Source: Burkholderia sp. Ac-20365
Lineage (GTDB): Bacteria; Pseudomonadota; Gammaproteobacteria; Burkholderiales; Burkholderiaceae
Direction: 5' to 3'
Assembly: GCF_017104715.1 (NCBI RefSeq)
Contig: NZ_JAAGPI010000010.1
Coordinates: 186,001-250,000, forward strand
Length of the DNA stretch: 64,000 bases
Shown here: positions 35,284-43,945 of the stretch, one piece after another
Numbering within the stretch: the first letter of the stretch is position 1
Layout: each line of letters starts with the position of its first letter
Translations under genes and position numbers: made by a program
Notes under the pieces: generated by a model
What the model was told of the DNA's origin: nothing
The model's input: the letters and a program-made list of their open reading frames with translations, nothing else
Database searches by the model: none

Positions 35284-35955
35284 GCGGGCATCCGCGATTC
35301 GCCTTCGTGCTTCAAGCGTCGCCCCTGTGCGGGGCGGCACTTACTTTCTTTGCCGCCGCAAAGAAAGTAAGCAAAGAAAGCGGGCTAACACCGCCCGTGC
35401 TTGACCACCGCCTGAGGGCCCCCATCGGGTCTTCCGCTTCACACGGCAACTTCTCAGTCACCGCCCGTTGCCAACGCTCCGAACCTGCGCCTCACCCACT
35501 TCAAGTACCCGTAGCACAGCCAGCGGCAGCGAATGGTTGCGGCCGCCCAGGTGGCAAACTGTGTGTAGGTTGTAGTACTCCATACCTTAGTGCTCCTACG
35601 ACACCGATCGCGCTTTCGAGCCGTGACCCTGGTTTTCAGTCTGGAGTGGAGCGCATTCGGCGCGAAAGCCTACACACAGTTTGCCGCTATAGAACGTGTG
35701 AGATTTGATCGCGCGTGTGGCGACGCGGGTGTGTGAAGTGGTTGATGAGCCAATTCGAAGCGTTGGCAGCGGGCATTGAGAAGGGAGATGCCGCGAACGG
35801 GACGGGGCCGTTGGGGGCCCGTGGGCAAACGTCAAGAATTGGCGGTGTTCAGCGGCTTTCTTTTGCCTACTTTTCTTTGCCGCGGCAAAGAAAAGTAGGT
35901 GCCGCCCCGCACAGGGGCAACCCAGGCAAACCAATAACAAATCGCGGATGCCAGC
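35284..35955. repeat. Hairpin-rich intergenic repeat, copy C (672 bp)
   Basis: Same orientation as copy A. Terminal motif ggcatccgcgatt at the left (35287-35299) and its inverse aatcgcggatgcc at the right (35940-35952). The 14-bp-arm hairpin is at 35340-35371 and the perfect 34-bp palindrome at 35866-35899. The inner perfect 17-bp inverted repeat is at 35553-35569 and 35669-35685. The whole gap 35208-36020 between the convergent SnoaL-like and MdeB-like genes consists of this element and its skewed flanks; no gene is seen. Confidence 0.92.
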
Positions 35956-36020
35956 AAAAACACGAGCACACCAAACCAGGCGCCGCAAAACAACCAAACC
36001 AAACAAAACCAAACCAAAAC

Positions 36021-38735
36021 CTACTTCTCCCAAGGCGTCGCCTTACCAGCCTCAACCCGTTTGTACTGTCCACGCGCCTGCGCAACAACATCCCGCGAAA
36101 TCGAGCCATCATCAGCAAGCGCCTTCAGCGCCGCAATCACAATCGACGCCCGATCCACTTCAAAAAAAGCCCTCAGCGCCGCACGCGTATCACTCCGACC
36201 GAACCCATCCGTACCAAGCGTCACATAACGACGCGGCACATACGCGCGAATCAGCTCAGGCACAGCACGCACATAATCGGTTGCGGCGATCACCGGCCCG
36301 CGCGATGCAGCAAGCACAGAAGTCACATACGGCGTCGCCCCTGCATCATCATCGAACAACCGTTCAGCACGCTCCGCTGAAACCCCATCTCGATGCAACT
36401 CGGTGAAACTCGTCACACTCCACACGGCAGCATCGATATTCCAGTCATCCTTCAACATGCGCGCCGCCGCCTGCACTTCGCCGAGAATCGCACCCGAGCC
36501 AAGCAACTGCACTTGCGCTACTTCGTGCGCAGCGCGATCGAGCGGATACATACCCTTCAACACACCTTCGCGCACGCTATCGAACGACGCCGCAGGCAAA
36601 GAGGGCTGCGCATAGTTCTCGTTCGTCACCGTCAGGTAATAGAACACATCGCGCTGACGTTCGATCATCTCGCGCATGCCTTCATCGACGATCATCGCCA
36701 CTTCATACGCGAACGCGGGATCGTACGCGCGGCAGTTCGGCACCGTCGATGCCGCGAGATGACTCGTGCCATCCTGATGCTGCAGACCTTCGCCGCCAAG
36801 CGTCGTCTTGCCCGCTGTCGCGCCGATGAGAAAGCCTCGCGCGCGCTGATCAGCCGCGGCCCAGATCAGGTCGCCGATGCGCTGGAAGCCGAACATCGAG
36901 TAGTAGATGTAGAACGGCAGCATCGGCAGATCGTGCACGCTGTACGACGTCGCCGCCGCAATCCACGACGACACCGCGCCCGCCTCCGATATGCCCTCCT
37001 CCAGAATCTGGCCGCCCGTGTCTTCGCGGTAATAGAGCATCGAACCGAGATCTTCCGGCTCGTACAACTGACCGAGCGGCGAATAGATGCCGACCTGCCG
37101 GAACAGGTTCGCCATGCCGAAGGTGCGCGCCTCGTCAGCGACGACGGGCACGACGCGTGACCCAAGCGATGCATCCTTCAACAGGCTGCCGAGCATCCGC
37201 ACGATCGCCATCGTGGTCGACATCTCCTTGCCGTTCGCGTCCAGCGCGAATTGTCCCCAGGCTGGCATCGCAGGCACGGTCGGTGTCTGCGATGCCGCTT
37301 TCCGCCTTCTGGGCAGATAGCCGCCAAGAGCAGCCCGGCGTGCATGCAGGTACTGCATTTCCGGGCTGTTTTCTGCGGGTTTATAGAACTTGAGCTGCTC
37401 GACGTCTTCATCGGATAACGGCAGGCGGAAGCGGTCGCGGAACGCCTTCAGCTGTTCGACGTCGAGCTTCTTCTGCTGATGCGTCGTCATGCGGCCCTGG
37501 CCGATCGAGCCCATGCCGAAGCCTTTCATCGTCTTCGCGAGAATCACGGTAGGCTGGCCGCGGTGTTTCAGCGCACGCTCGTATGCTGCATGCAGCTTGC
37601 GCACGTCATGGCCGCCGCGGCGCAAGCGGTCGATGTCGTCGTTGCTCAGATGCGCGGCGAGCGCGGCCAGTTCAGGGTTCTGTCCGAAGAAGCGCTCGCG
37701 GTTGTACGCGCCGTCATTCGCCGAGAAGGTCTGGAACTGGCCGTCGACCGTGTGCGCGAATGCGCGCAGCAACGCGCCCGTACGATCGCGTGCAAAGAGC
37801 GCGTCCCAGTCCGAACCCCACAGCACCTTGATCACGTTCCAGCCCGCGCCCGTGAACTGCGCTTCGAGTTCGTCGATGATGCGGCCATTGCTGCGCACGG
37901 GTCCATCGAGCCGCTGCAGATTGCAGTTGATCACGAACACCAGATTGTCGAGCCCCTCGCGCGCCGCCAGCGACAACGCGCCGATCGATTCCGGCTCGTC
38001 CATCTCGCCATCGCCGAAAAAGCCCCAAACCTTGCGGCCTTCCGTCTCCAGCAGATTGCGGTTCTGCAGGTAGCGCATGAAGCGCGCCTGGTAGATCGCG
38101 TTGATCGGCCCGATGCCCATCGAGCCCGTCGGAAACTGCCAGAAGTCCGGCATCAGCCACGGATGCGGATACGAACACAAACCCGGTCCCGCGATCTCGC
38201 GTCGATAGTGTTCGAGATGCGTCTCGTCGAGAAAGCCTTCGAGGTAAGCACGCGCATACACGCCCGGCGACGAATGCGGCTGGAAGTAGACCAGATCGCC
38301 GCCGTGCGAATCACCGGCCGCGTGAAAGAAATGATTGAAGCCCACTTCGAACAGATCGGCCGCCGATGCATAGCTCGCGATATGCCCGCCCAGTTCGCCA
38401 TACGCGCGATTGGCCCGCACCACCATCGCCAGCGCGTTCCAGCGCAACGCGGCGGCGAGCTTCTCTTCGGTGTCGAGATCGCCCGGATACGGTGACTGCT
38501 GATCGACGGAAATCGTGTTCGCGTAGGGCGTCACGTTGGCGCGCGCCGTCGCCACGCCATTGCCGAGCGCATGCGCGGCCAGCCGGTCGAACAGATATTG
38601 CGCGCGCTCGATACCAACATGCTGGACGACGCCGTCGAGCGCAGACAGCCATTCGGCCGTCTCCTGCGGATCGGTGTCGATACGAGCTTGTGTGAGGGCA
38701 AGAACGGGGCGGGCACCGCTCGATAAGTCCGTCAT
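36021..38735 (-). CDS. mdeB: Homodimeric 2-oxo-acid dehydrogenase E1 (AceE/MdeB-like)
   Basis: 904 residues, the size of AceE-type E1. The thiamine diphosphate motif is GDGE at 241-244 ending in NCN near 270. The first domain has AYGELGGHIASYASAADLFEVGFNHFF; the central region has THQQKKLD and EARTFGM. The full PDH complex is not encoded nearby, and the divergent gene at 38904 is an Lrp regulator, as with mdeR and mdeB in Pseudomonas putida, where MdeB is an E1-like 2-oxobutyrate decarboxylase that follows methionine gamma-lyase (MdeA). No mdeA is in the window. A role on 2-oxobutyrate or another branched 2-oxo acid is therefore inferred. Third positions change from 13 T:29 C (first 71 codons) to 29 T:3 C (last 72), beside repeat C. 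Confidence 0.82.
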   Translation of the reverse strand: MTDLSSGARPVLALTQARIDTDPQETAEWLSALDGVVQHVGIERAQYLFDRLAAHALGNGVATARANVTPYANTISVDQQSPYPGDLDTEEKLAAALRWNALAMVVRANRAYGELGGHIASYASAADLFEVGFNHFFHAAGDSHGGDLVYFQPHSSPGVYARAYLEGFLDETHLEHYRREIAGPGLCSYPHPWLMPDFWQFPTGSMGIGPINAIYQARFMRYLQNRNLLETEGRKVWGFFGDGEMDEPESIGALSLAAREGLDNLVFVINCNLQRLDGPVRSNGRIIDELEAQFTGAGWNVIKVLWGSDWDALFARDRTGALLRAFAHTVDGQFQTFSANDGAYNRERFFGQNPELAALAAHLSNDDIDRLRRGGHDVRKLHAAYERALKHRGQPTVILAKTMKGFGMGSIGQGRMTTHQQKKLDVEQLKAFRDRFRLPLSDEDVEQLKFYKPAENSPEMQYLHARRAALGGYLPRRRKAASQTPTVPAMPAWGQFALDANGKEMSTTMAIVRMLGSLLKDASLGSRVVPVVADEARTFGMANLFRQVGIYSPLGQLYEPEDLGSMLYYREDTGGQILEEGISEAGAVSSWIAAATSYSVHDLPMLPFYIYYSMFGFQRIGDLIWAAADQRARGFLIGATAGKTTLGGEGLQHQDGTSHLAASTVPNCRAYDPAFAYEVAMIVDEGMREMIERQRDVFYYLTVTNENYAQPSLPAASFDSVREGVLKGMYPLDRAAHEVAQVQLLGSGAILGEVQAAARMLKDDWNIDAAVWSVTSFTELHRDGVSAERAERLFDDDAGATPYVTSVLAASRGPVIAATDYVRAVPELIRAYVPRRYVTLGTDGFGRSDTRAALRAFFEVDRASIVIAALKALADDGSISRDVVAQARGQYKRVEAGKATPWEK

Positions 38736-38858
38736 GGCGCAACTCCGGCTGAAAAGCGTAATTAGGCGTAGGTGAAAATCGCTCGAAAACGTGTAATCAG
38801 CTTACCCACGCACCCGCAAAATGTGCGTCTCTTTTGCGTCGTTGGCCGCTTTCAGATA

Positions 38859-38902
38859 GTGTATTTATTCCTGCGGATTGACCAAATACGGAATATTTAC
38901 AC
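38859..38902. promoter_or_regulatory. Candidate Lrp-type operator between mdeB and its regulator
   Basis: Imperfect inverted repeat: gtgtatttattcc (38859-38871) and ggaatatttacac (38890-38902), 11 of 13 positions paired, 18 bases apart. It lies in the AT-rich gap between the divergent E1 gene (start 38735) and Lrp gene (start 38904), the expected place for an Lrp-family site. The right arm ends one base before the Lrp ATG, leaving no room for a normal ribosome site, so the transcript may be leaderless or start elsewhere. Confidence 0.55.
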
Positions 38903-38903
38903 T

Positions 38904-39443
38904 ATGACTTCCGACGCAAAACCCGCCGCGCGCCAGCTGGACCGGATCGACATCGCGATCCTGCAGCAGCTTCAGCAGAACGCGCGCATCACCAACGCGG
39001 AGCTGGCGCGCGCCGTCAATCTGTCGCCCACGCCGTGTTTCAACCGCGTGCGCGCGCTCGAAAAGCTCGGCCTGTTCCGGCAGCAGGTCACGCTGCTCGA
39101 CGCCGAGGCGATCGGGCTGCGCATCAATGTGTTCATTCAGGTGAGTCTCGAGAAGCAGGTCGAAGACGCGCTGCGCCGCTTCGAGCAGGAAGTGGGCGAA
39201 CGCCCCGAGGTGATGGAGTGCTATCTGATGACGGGCGACGCCGACTATCTGCTGCGCGTGGTCGTGCCCGATATGCAGAGCCTCGAACGCTTCATCGTTC
39301 AGTGGCTCACGAAGATTCCCGGCGTGTCGAATATCCGCTCGAGCTTTGCGCTCAAGCAGGTGCGCTACAAGACAGCGTTGCCGCTGCCTGTGGCAGGGCT
39401 CACGCTGTCGTCGCAGGACGATGCGCCGCGTGAATGGGCATAA
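38904..39443 (+). CDS. Lrp/AsnC-family regulator (MdeR-like)
   Basis: 179 residues. The helix-turn-helix RQLDRIDIAILQQLQQNARITNAELARAVNLSPTPCFNRVRALEKLG is followed by a RAM ligand domain (VMECYLMTGDADYLLRVVVPD, GVSNIRSSFALKQVRYKTALPL). Lrp proteins of this kind sense amino acids and control amino acid catabolism; the divergent MdeB-like E1 is the probable target. I chose the ATG at 38904 to match family length; no clear ribosome site precedes it and the frame is open from 38772, with a GTG at 38859. The C-terminus is longer than the family average by about 20 residues. Confidence 0.86.
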   Translation: MTSDAKPAARQLDRIDIAILQQLQQNARITNAELARAVNLSPTPCFNRVRALEKLGLFRQQVTLLDAEAIGLRINVFIQVSLEKQVEDALRRFEQEVGERPEVMECYLMTGDADYLLRVVVPDMQSLERFIVQWLTKIPGVSNIRSSFALKQVRYKTALPLPVAGLTLSSQDDAPREWA

Positions 39444-39453
39444 CGGAGCTTGA

Positions 39454-41088
39454 TCACGTCGACGGCGTCACGCGTTCGCGCAGTTCGCGGCGGATGATCT
39501 TGCCCGTTGCCGTCATCGGCAAGGCGTCGACGAAATGGATCGTGCGCGGATATTCGTGCGCGGCGAGATGCGTCTTCACATGCTGCTGGAGCGTCTGTAC
39601 GAGCGCGTCGCTCGGCTGATAGCCGGGATTCAGCACGACGAACGCAGTGACGATCTCCGTGCGCTGCACATCGGGCGCACCGACCACGGCCGCCATGCGC
39701 ACGGCGGGATGACGCAGCAGGCAGTCTTCGATCGGCGCAGGACCGATCCGGTAGCCGGCGCTCGTGATCACGTCGTCGTCGCGGCCGACGAAGCGGATAA
39801 AGCCGTTCTCGTCCATCAGGCCCATATCGCCTGTGAGCAGCCAGTCGCCGCGAAACTTGTCGCGCGTCGCGCGTTCATTGCGCCAGTAGCCGAGGAACAT
39901 CACCGGGTCGGGCGCCTGAATCGCGATGTTGCCGGGCTCGCCGCGCGGCAACGTGTGCCCCGCATCATCGAGGATCGCTACGCGATGGCCAGGCACCACC
40001 TTGCCGATCGACCCGAAGCATGGCTCGAACAGCGTCGCACATGACGCGACGACCACGTTGCATTCCGTCTGCCCGTAGAACTCGTTGATCGTCACGCCGA
40101 GCGCGCGCCGCCCCCAGCCGATCAGTTCCGCACCGAGCGATTCGCCGCCGCTGGCCACCGCGCGCAGCGACAGTGTCCAGCGTTCGGGATGCTCGATGGT
40201 GCGCATCATCTTCAACGCAGTCGGCGGCAGGAACGCATGGGTGACGGCGTGACGCTGCATCAGATCGAACGCGGCCTCTCCATCGAACTTCTCGAAACGG
40301 CGCGCAAGCACAGCGACGCCGTGATGCAAGGACGGCAGCAGCACATCGAACAATCCACCGATCCACGCCCAGTCAGCGGGCGTCCACATCAGGCGGGCAC
40401 CGTCCGGAAAGAACGCCTGCGGCATCTCCACACCCGGCAGATGACCGGGCAACACGCGATGTGCGAGCAGCGCGCCCTTAGGCTTGCCCGTCGTGCCGGA
40501 CGTGTAGATGATGACAGCGGGATCGTCGGCTGCGGTCGGCTCCGCGTCGAAATGGGCCGGCGAGGCATTGAGCGCCGACCAGAACGACTCGACCTGAAGC
40601 GCGGCGTCGGCGTGGTCGGTATCGATGCAGAAGATCGAGCGCAATTCAGGCAGACTCGCACGCACCGACGCGATCTTCTGCGCGCCAGCCAGATCCGTGA
40701 CGAGCGCGACGGCACCGCTATCGGACAACCGATATTCCAGTGCATCGGGACCGAACAGCGCGAAGAGCGGCACCGCGATCGCTCCGCATTTGTACACGGC
40801 AAGATGCGCGAGCGCCGTCTCCACCGATTGCGCGATAAAGATGCCAACCCGGTCGCCCTTCTTCACGCCGCTTGCGCGCAATGCATTGGCGAAACGGTCC
40901 GACAGCGATTTGAGTTCGTCGAAGGTATAACGCGTGGCCTGCCCTTCGCGCGTCTCGCAGATCAACGCAAGGCGGCCGCTGCCATCGGCCCATTTGTCGC
41001 ATACATCGATGCCGATGTTGTACTGCTGCGGAATGCGCCATTCGAACGCGGCAACGAGGCCTTCGTATGTGTCGGCGGCAGGAAGCAT
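39454..41088 (-). CDS. Medium-chain acyl-CoA synthetase-like AMP-binding enzyme
   Basis: 544 residues of the ANL superfamily. The ATP/AMP P-loop is IIYTSGTTGKPKG; the motif YGQTECN (near 340), TGDMGLMDENGF and GRDDDVITSAGYRIGP are typical, and the C-terminal catalytic Lys is in MTATGKIIRREL. It forms an acyl-adenylate and then an acyl-CoA. The start is the ATG at 41088 with GGGAGA 7 bases upstream; an ATG at 41118 is possible. It converges with the Lrp gene, 10 bases apart. Related enzymes activate medium-chain or aryl carboxylates; the substrate is unknown. Confidence 0.88.
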   Translation of the reverse strand: MLPAADTYEGLVAAFEWRIPQQYNIGIDVCDKWADGSGRLALICETREGQATRYTFDELKSLSDRFANALRASGVKKGDRVGIFIAQSVETALAHLAVYKCGAIAVPLFALFGPDALEYRLSDSGAVALVTDLAGAQKIASVRASLPELRSIFCIDTDHADAALQVESFWSALNASPAHFDAEPTAADDPAVIIYTSGTTGKPKGALLAHRVLPGHLPGVEMPQAFFPDGARLMWTPADWAWIGGLFDVLLPSLHHGVAVLARRFEKFDGEAAFDLMQRHAVTHAFLPPTALKMMRTIEHPERWTLSLRAVASGGESLGAELIGWGRRALGVTINEFYGQTECNVVVASCATLFEPCFGSIGKVVPGHRVAILDDAGHTLPRGEPGNIAIQAPDPVMFLGYWRNERATRDKFRGDWLLTGDMGLMDENGFIRFVGRDDDVITSAGYRIGPAPIEDCLLRHPAVRMAAVVGAPDVQRTEIVTAFVVLNPGYQPSDALVQTLQQHVKTHLAAHEYPRTIHFVDALPMTATGKIIRRELRERVTPST

Positions 41089-41155
41089 GCGTGTCTCCCA
41101 ATTATTGTGTTCGCCCATGCTACTCCGCCGGCGATGCAGCGAACCACCGCGCGCT

Positions 41156-41683
41156 TCACTTCTCGCGCGGCTTTTCATTCGACGCGGCCTGTTCGTCATG
41201 CTGGTGGGGCACGGACGGTTTGATCATTCGCACGCCCGCCAGAATCACCAGCGCGACGACTGTGCTGAGAATCGCCGTCGCTTCGCGCCCGAGCCCTGCT
41301 GCGACGCCGACGCCCGCTGCCAGCCATAGACTTGCTGCCGTCGTCAGGCCGCGCACTTCGCGTTCCGCGCTGAGTTTGATGATCGCGCCAGCGCCGAGAA
41401 AGCCGATGCCCGACACGAGGCCTTGCAGCACGCGGCTCATGTTGTCCTGCGAGAAGCCGGCCTGCAACGGCACGAGTACGAACAGTGCCGAACCCGTCGC
41501 GACCAGCATGTGGGTACGCAGTCCGGCATCGCGCCCCGCCATCTCGCGCTCGAAGCCCAGCGCGCCGCCCAGCAGCAACGCAAGACCGAGGCGCAGCACG
41601 ACCTGCGTGATCGCCTTGACGTCGTTCAGATCCGAGAATTCCCGGGCCACCGTCAACCAGACTTCATGCCACAACCCGCCCAT
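41156..41683 (-). CDS. MgtC/SapB-family membrane protein
   Basis: 175 residues with about five hydrophobic segments in the first 140. MgtC motifs: VVLRLGLALLLGGALGFEREMAGRDAGLRTHMLVATGSALF, GFLGAGAIIK and REVRGLTTAASLWLAAGVGVAAGLG. The C-terminal part has a short charged tail. Lacks the extended C-terminal regulatory domain of Salmonella MgtC, like many environmental members, whose role (magnesium adaptation, ATPase regulation) is not certain. It lies 67 bases upstream of the acyl-CoA synthetase on the same strand. Confidence 0.86.
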   Translation of the reverse strand: MGGLWHEVWLTVAREFSDLNDVKAITQVVLRLGLALLLGGALGFEREMAGRDAGLRTHMLVATGSALFVLVPLQAGFSQDNMSRVLQGLVSGIGFLGAGAIIKLSAEREVRGLTTAASLWLAAGVGVAAGLGREATAILSTVVALVILAGVRMIKPSVPHQHDEQAASNEKPREK

Positions 41684-41863
41684 GCCGTCCTCCGCTGAGA
41701 CAACGCGTGCGCCACACGCTCATCGGAAAGCATAATGTAATGACATCGCGAGCCGCCTGACAGGCGTCGCGATTACGTGGCCAGATGCCCGAGACGGTTA
41801 GAGTTTTTTTCAGTTGCCTGTTGCGGCCCGCGCCCGCGACAATGCGCCAACCGAGGGAGGACT

Positions 41864-42136
41864 ATGAAGAAGTGCATTCTGTTTGCCGGCATAGGCATGC
41901 TTGCCGCGTGCACAGCGGTATCTGGCGTGGACAGAAAGCAGAACGGCTACCTCTCCGTCACGAGTCATGGACGCATCAGCCTGATTTCGTGGAATTCCGT
42001 CCGCAACGCGGGGATCAAGCATGCCAGGGCATATTGCCGCGAACAGAACAAGGAACTGCACACCGTCGAGATCCACACCAGCGGCGTGCGTGGAGCGGGC
42101 ACACAGACTGTCGAGGTCATCTTCGAATGCATATGA
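41864..42136 (+). CDS. Small lipoprotein
   Basis: 90 residues. A lipoprotein signal is clear: MKKCILFAGIGMLAACTAVSG, with the lipobox LAAC and Cys16. The mature part contains a repeated pattern of beta-type segments, SWNSVRNAGIKHARAYCREQNKELHTVEIHTSGVRG, and two further cysteines that could form a disulfide. Burkholderia genomes carry similar small lipoproteins of unknown function. The ATG at 41864 has GAGGGAGGA upstream, a strong ribosome site. Confidence 0.75.
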   Translation: MKKCILFAGIGMLAACTAVSGVDRKQNGYLSVTSHGRISLISWNSVRNAGIKHARAYCREQNKELHTVEIHTSGVRGAGTQTVEVIFECI

Positions 42137-42166
42137 CAGCGGGCCCGGCTTCGCGATGACACGCGC

Positions 42167-42538
42167 TCAGTGCGTGCCCGGCGCATCCGCGACGGTGTCG
42201 CCGAAATGGCTCGCGACGAACGCGCGCATCGCGGCGATCAGCGCTGTGGCGCCCACCTGTTCGATGGTGCTCGCGCCCGCCGGAACGGAGCCCGTCCACG
42301 AGACATTCGCGCCCGCCGCGGCAGGCACCAGATGGATGTGCGCCCGTTCGATGATCGGGCCGCATTGCGCCCAGTCCGTGGACGGCGCAAACGCGGCTTC
42401 GAGCGCGCCGGCGGGATCGCCGTCGCAGGCGGGCTCCTCGATCCAGCAGAAGCCGTCGTCGACGCGCGGCTTCGGCAGATTGTCCGCTCGTGCAACCCAG
42501 TAATCGAGTAACGCGCCTTCCAGATCCGAAACTCTCAT
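42167..42538 (-). CDS. DUF2591/NinX-like protein
   Basis: 123 residues from the ATG at 42538 (MRVSDLEGALLDYWVARA), preceded by CGAGGAG; the open frame to 42655 has no support. The start and the WAQCGPIIERAHIHLVPAA region are typical of the DUF2591 family, first known from the phage NinX protein. The function is unknown. No phage genes surround it, and chromosomal copies are frequent in Burkholderiaceae. Confidence 0.7.
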   Translation of the reverse strand: MRVSDLEGALLDYWVARADNLPKPRVDDGFCWIEEPACDGDPAGALEAAFAPSTDWAQCGPIIERAHIHLVPAAAGANVSWTGSVPAGASTIEQVGATALIAAMRAFVASHFGDTVADAPGTH

Positions 42539-42666
42539 CTCTGCTCCTCGTGGGGATCGTATGTGCCGAACGCAGCATCGATTGTGCATCAAGTTCGTGT
42601 TGCGCTTTATGACGCCGTAAGCTCTATTCGCGGCGACTGATATCGTCAATTCCATTGCGAGGCACC

Positions 42667-43422
42667 ATGACGCTCGACTCTCGACAGGCCAGTCCGCGCG
42701 CCAGACGCGTACACGCGCTGGCAGCCATGTTGCTCGGCATCGCCGCGATGCACGCCGATGCGGCCACCCGCCCCGCGCACGTCACGCGCGTGGCCGACCG
42801 GCCGATCATCATCGACGCGCAAGGCGACTCGACGATGTGGGGTTTCCAGACGTCCGACGGTTTCAACAAGTCGTGGCAAACCCCGAACAACCCGCCTGCC
42901 CTGTTGCAAGCCGCGCTGCAGGCCCGCTTCGGCCCGCAGGTGATCGTGCAGAACAACGGTGTGCCGGGCGCGACACTCGTCGATCGCGAGAAAGGCGTCA
43001 ACGGATATAGCGAACCGTACGCGCGCTGGGTGGCGAACTCGCCCGCGCACATCGTGATCGTCAACTTCGCGCTCAACGATGCCGACAATCACCTGAAAGA
43101 ACCGCCTGCCGTGTTTCGCGCGCACCTGATGCGCTTTATCGAACAGTCGCGAAGCGCGGGACGCATCGTGGTGCTCGAAGAACCGAACCCGGTCGATTAT
43201 GCCGTGAACCGGTCGATCGTTCCGCGCTACGTCGCCGTGGTCGATGAAATGGCGAAGCATTACCGGCTCGCGCTGATCCGGCAGTACGGTTATATCGGCG
43301 CGATGCACGACTGGCGCGCGCTGCTGATCGACGGCGTGCATCCGACCGATGCGCTCTACCGGCTCAAGGCCGAGCGGCAGCGTGAAGTGGTCGAGCCGAT
43401 CGTGGCGAAGCTGATGGAGTGA
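42667..43422 (+). CDS. SGNH/GDSL-family hydrolase, secreted
   Basis: 251 residues with an N-terminal signal peptide (about 1-32, ending MHADAA). The four SGNH blocks can be seen: Ser in AQGDSTMWG (block I), Gly in NNGVPGAT (II), Asn in NFALNDADN (III) and the Asp-x-x-His pair in LLIDGVHPT (V). Such enzymes are esterases or acetyl-transferases acting on polysaccharides or lipids in the periplasm. The ATG at 42667 has GAGG upstream. Divergent from the DUF2591 gene and convergent with the PAAR gene. Confidence 0.85.
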   Translation: MTLDSRQASPRARRVHALAAMLLGIAAMHADAATRPAHVTRVADRPIIIDAQGDSTMWGFQTSDGFNKSWQTPNNPPALLQAALQARFGPQVIVQNNGVPGATLVDREKGVNGYSEPYARWVANSPAHIVIVNFALNDADNHLKEPPAVFRAHLMRFIEQSRSAGRIVVLEEPNPVDYAVNRSIVPRYVAVVDEMAKHYRLALIRQYGYIGAMHDWRALLIDGVHPTDALYRLKAERQREVVEPIVAKLME

Positions 43423-43466
43423 TGCCTGGGTCCGCGTGTGACAGACGTCTGAGTGTAACAGCCGTC

Positions 43467-43754
43467 TTACTCGCCGACGGAAAATGTCTGCTGCGACGCG
43501 ACCAGTTTCGGCGGCGGCTCGCATTTGCAGATGCACAGGTCGTCGCTCAGCGCAGCATGACGGCCATCGGGCGCCGTCATCACCTCGCGCGGACCATCGC
43601 ACTTGATCTTGCCGGTGCTGTTGCACGCGGGACAGGCTACGTCGTCGCCTTCATGCGCGACGTCGCGGCCCTCGAGTTGAATGGTCGACGCCACTGCTTG
43701 CACGGTGCCGTTTGCCGTTGTCTTGTCGCCCGTCAGGATCAGGTAGCGTTTCAT
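43467..43754 (-). CDS. PAAR-domain protein
   Basis: 95 residues from MKRYLILTGDKTTANGTVQAVAS; the frame is open to 43910 but the rest is unlike the family. PAAR-like repeats (GDKTTANGTV, EGDDVACPACNSTGKIKCDGP, ALSDDLCICKCEPPPKLVAS) with cysteines form the metal-binding tip of a type VI secretion spike; the C-terminal variant with CPAC and CICKC is common in Burkholderia. No vgrG or effector gene is next to it, so it is an orphan. No immunity protein is seen. Confidence 0.75.
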   Translation of the reverse strand: MKRYLILTGDKTTANGTVQAVASTIQLEGRDVAHEGDDVACPACNSTGKIKCDGPREVMTAPDGRHAALSDDLCICKCEPPPKLVASQQTFSVGE

Positions 43755-43881
43755 GTTGCGCATTCGCTTTTGAATGGATTTGCCGATTCTACAAAAAAGC
43801 CAATCGATTAACCATCGAATGGATTTAAAGCGTTTTACACGTCGCCATTTAAGTCGATATATGCGATTGGCATTCTGAAAA

Positions 43882-43926
43882 TCGGAAAAAGAAAAAGCCG
43901 CCGGGTTCATGACAAATCCGGCGGCT
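43882..43926 (-). terminator. Rho-independent terminator of the 2HCT operon
   Basis: Perfect 9-bp stem (agccgccgg 43896-43904 and ccggcggct 43918-43926) with a 13-base loop; on the minus strand it is followed by a T-rich run (43881-43895). It lies 20 bases after the stop of the 2HCT permease. Confidence 0.85.
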
Positions 43927-43945
43927 CGAAGAACGTAGCATTGGA

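Noticed and set aside
42167..42538. NinX-like gene as evidence of a prophage
   Set aside because: No integrase, capsid, lysis or replication genes nearby; surroundings are chromosomal housekeeping and metabolic genes.
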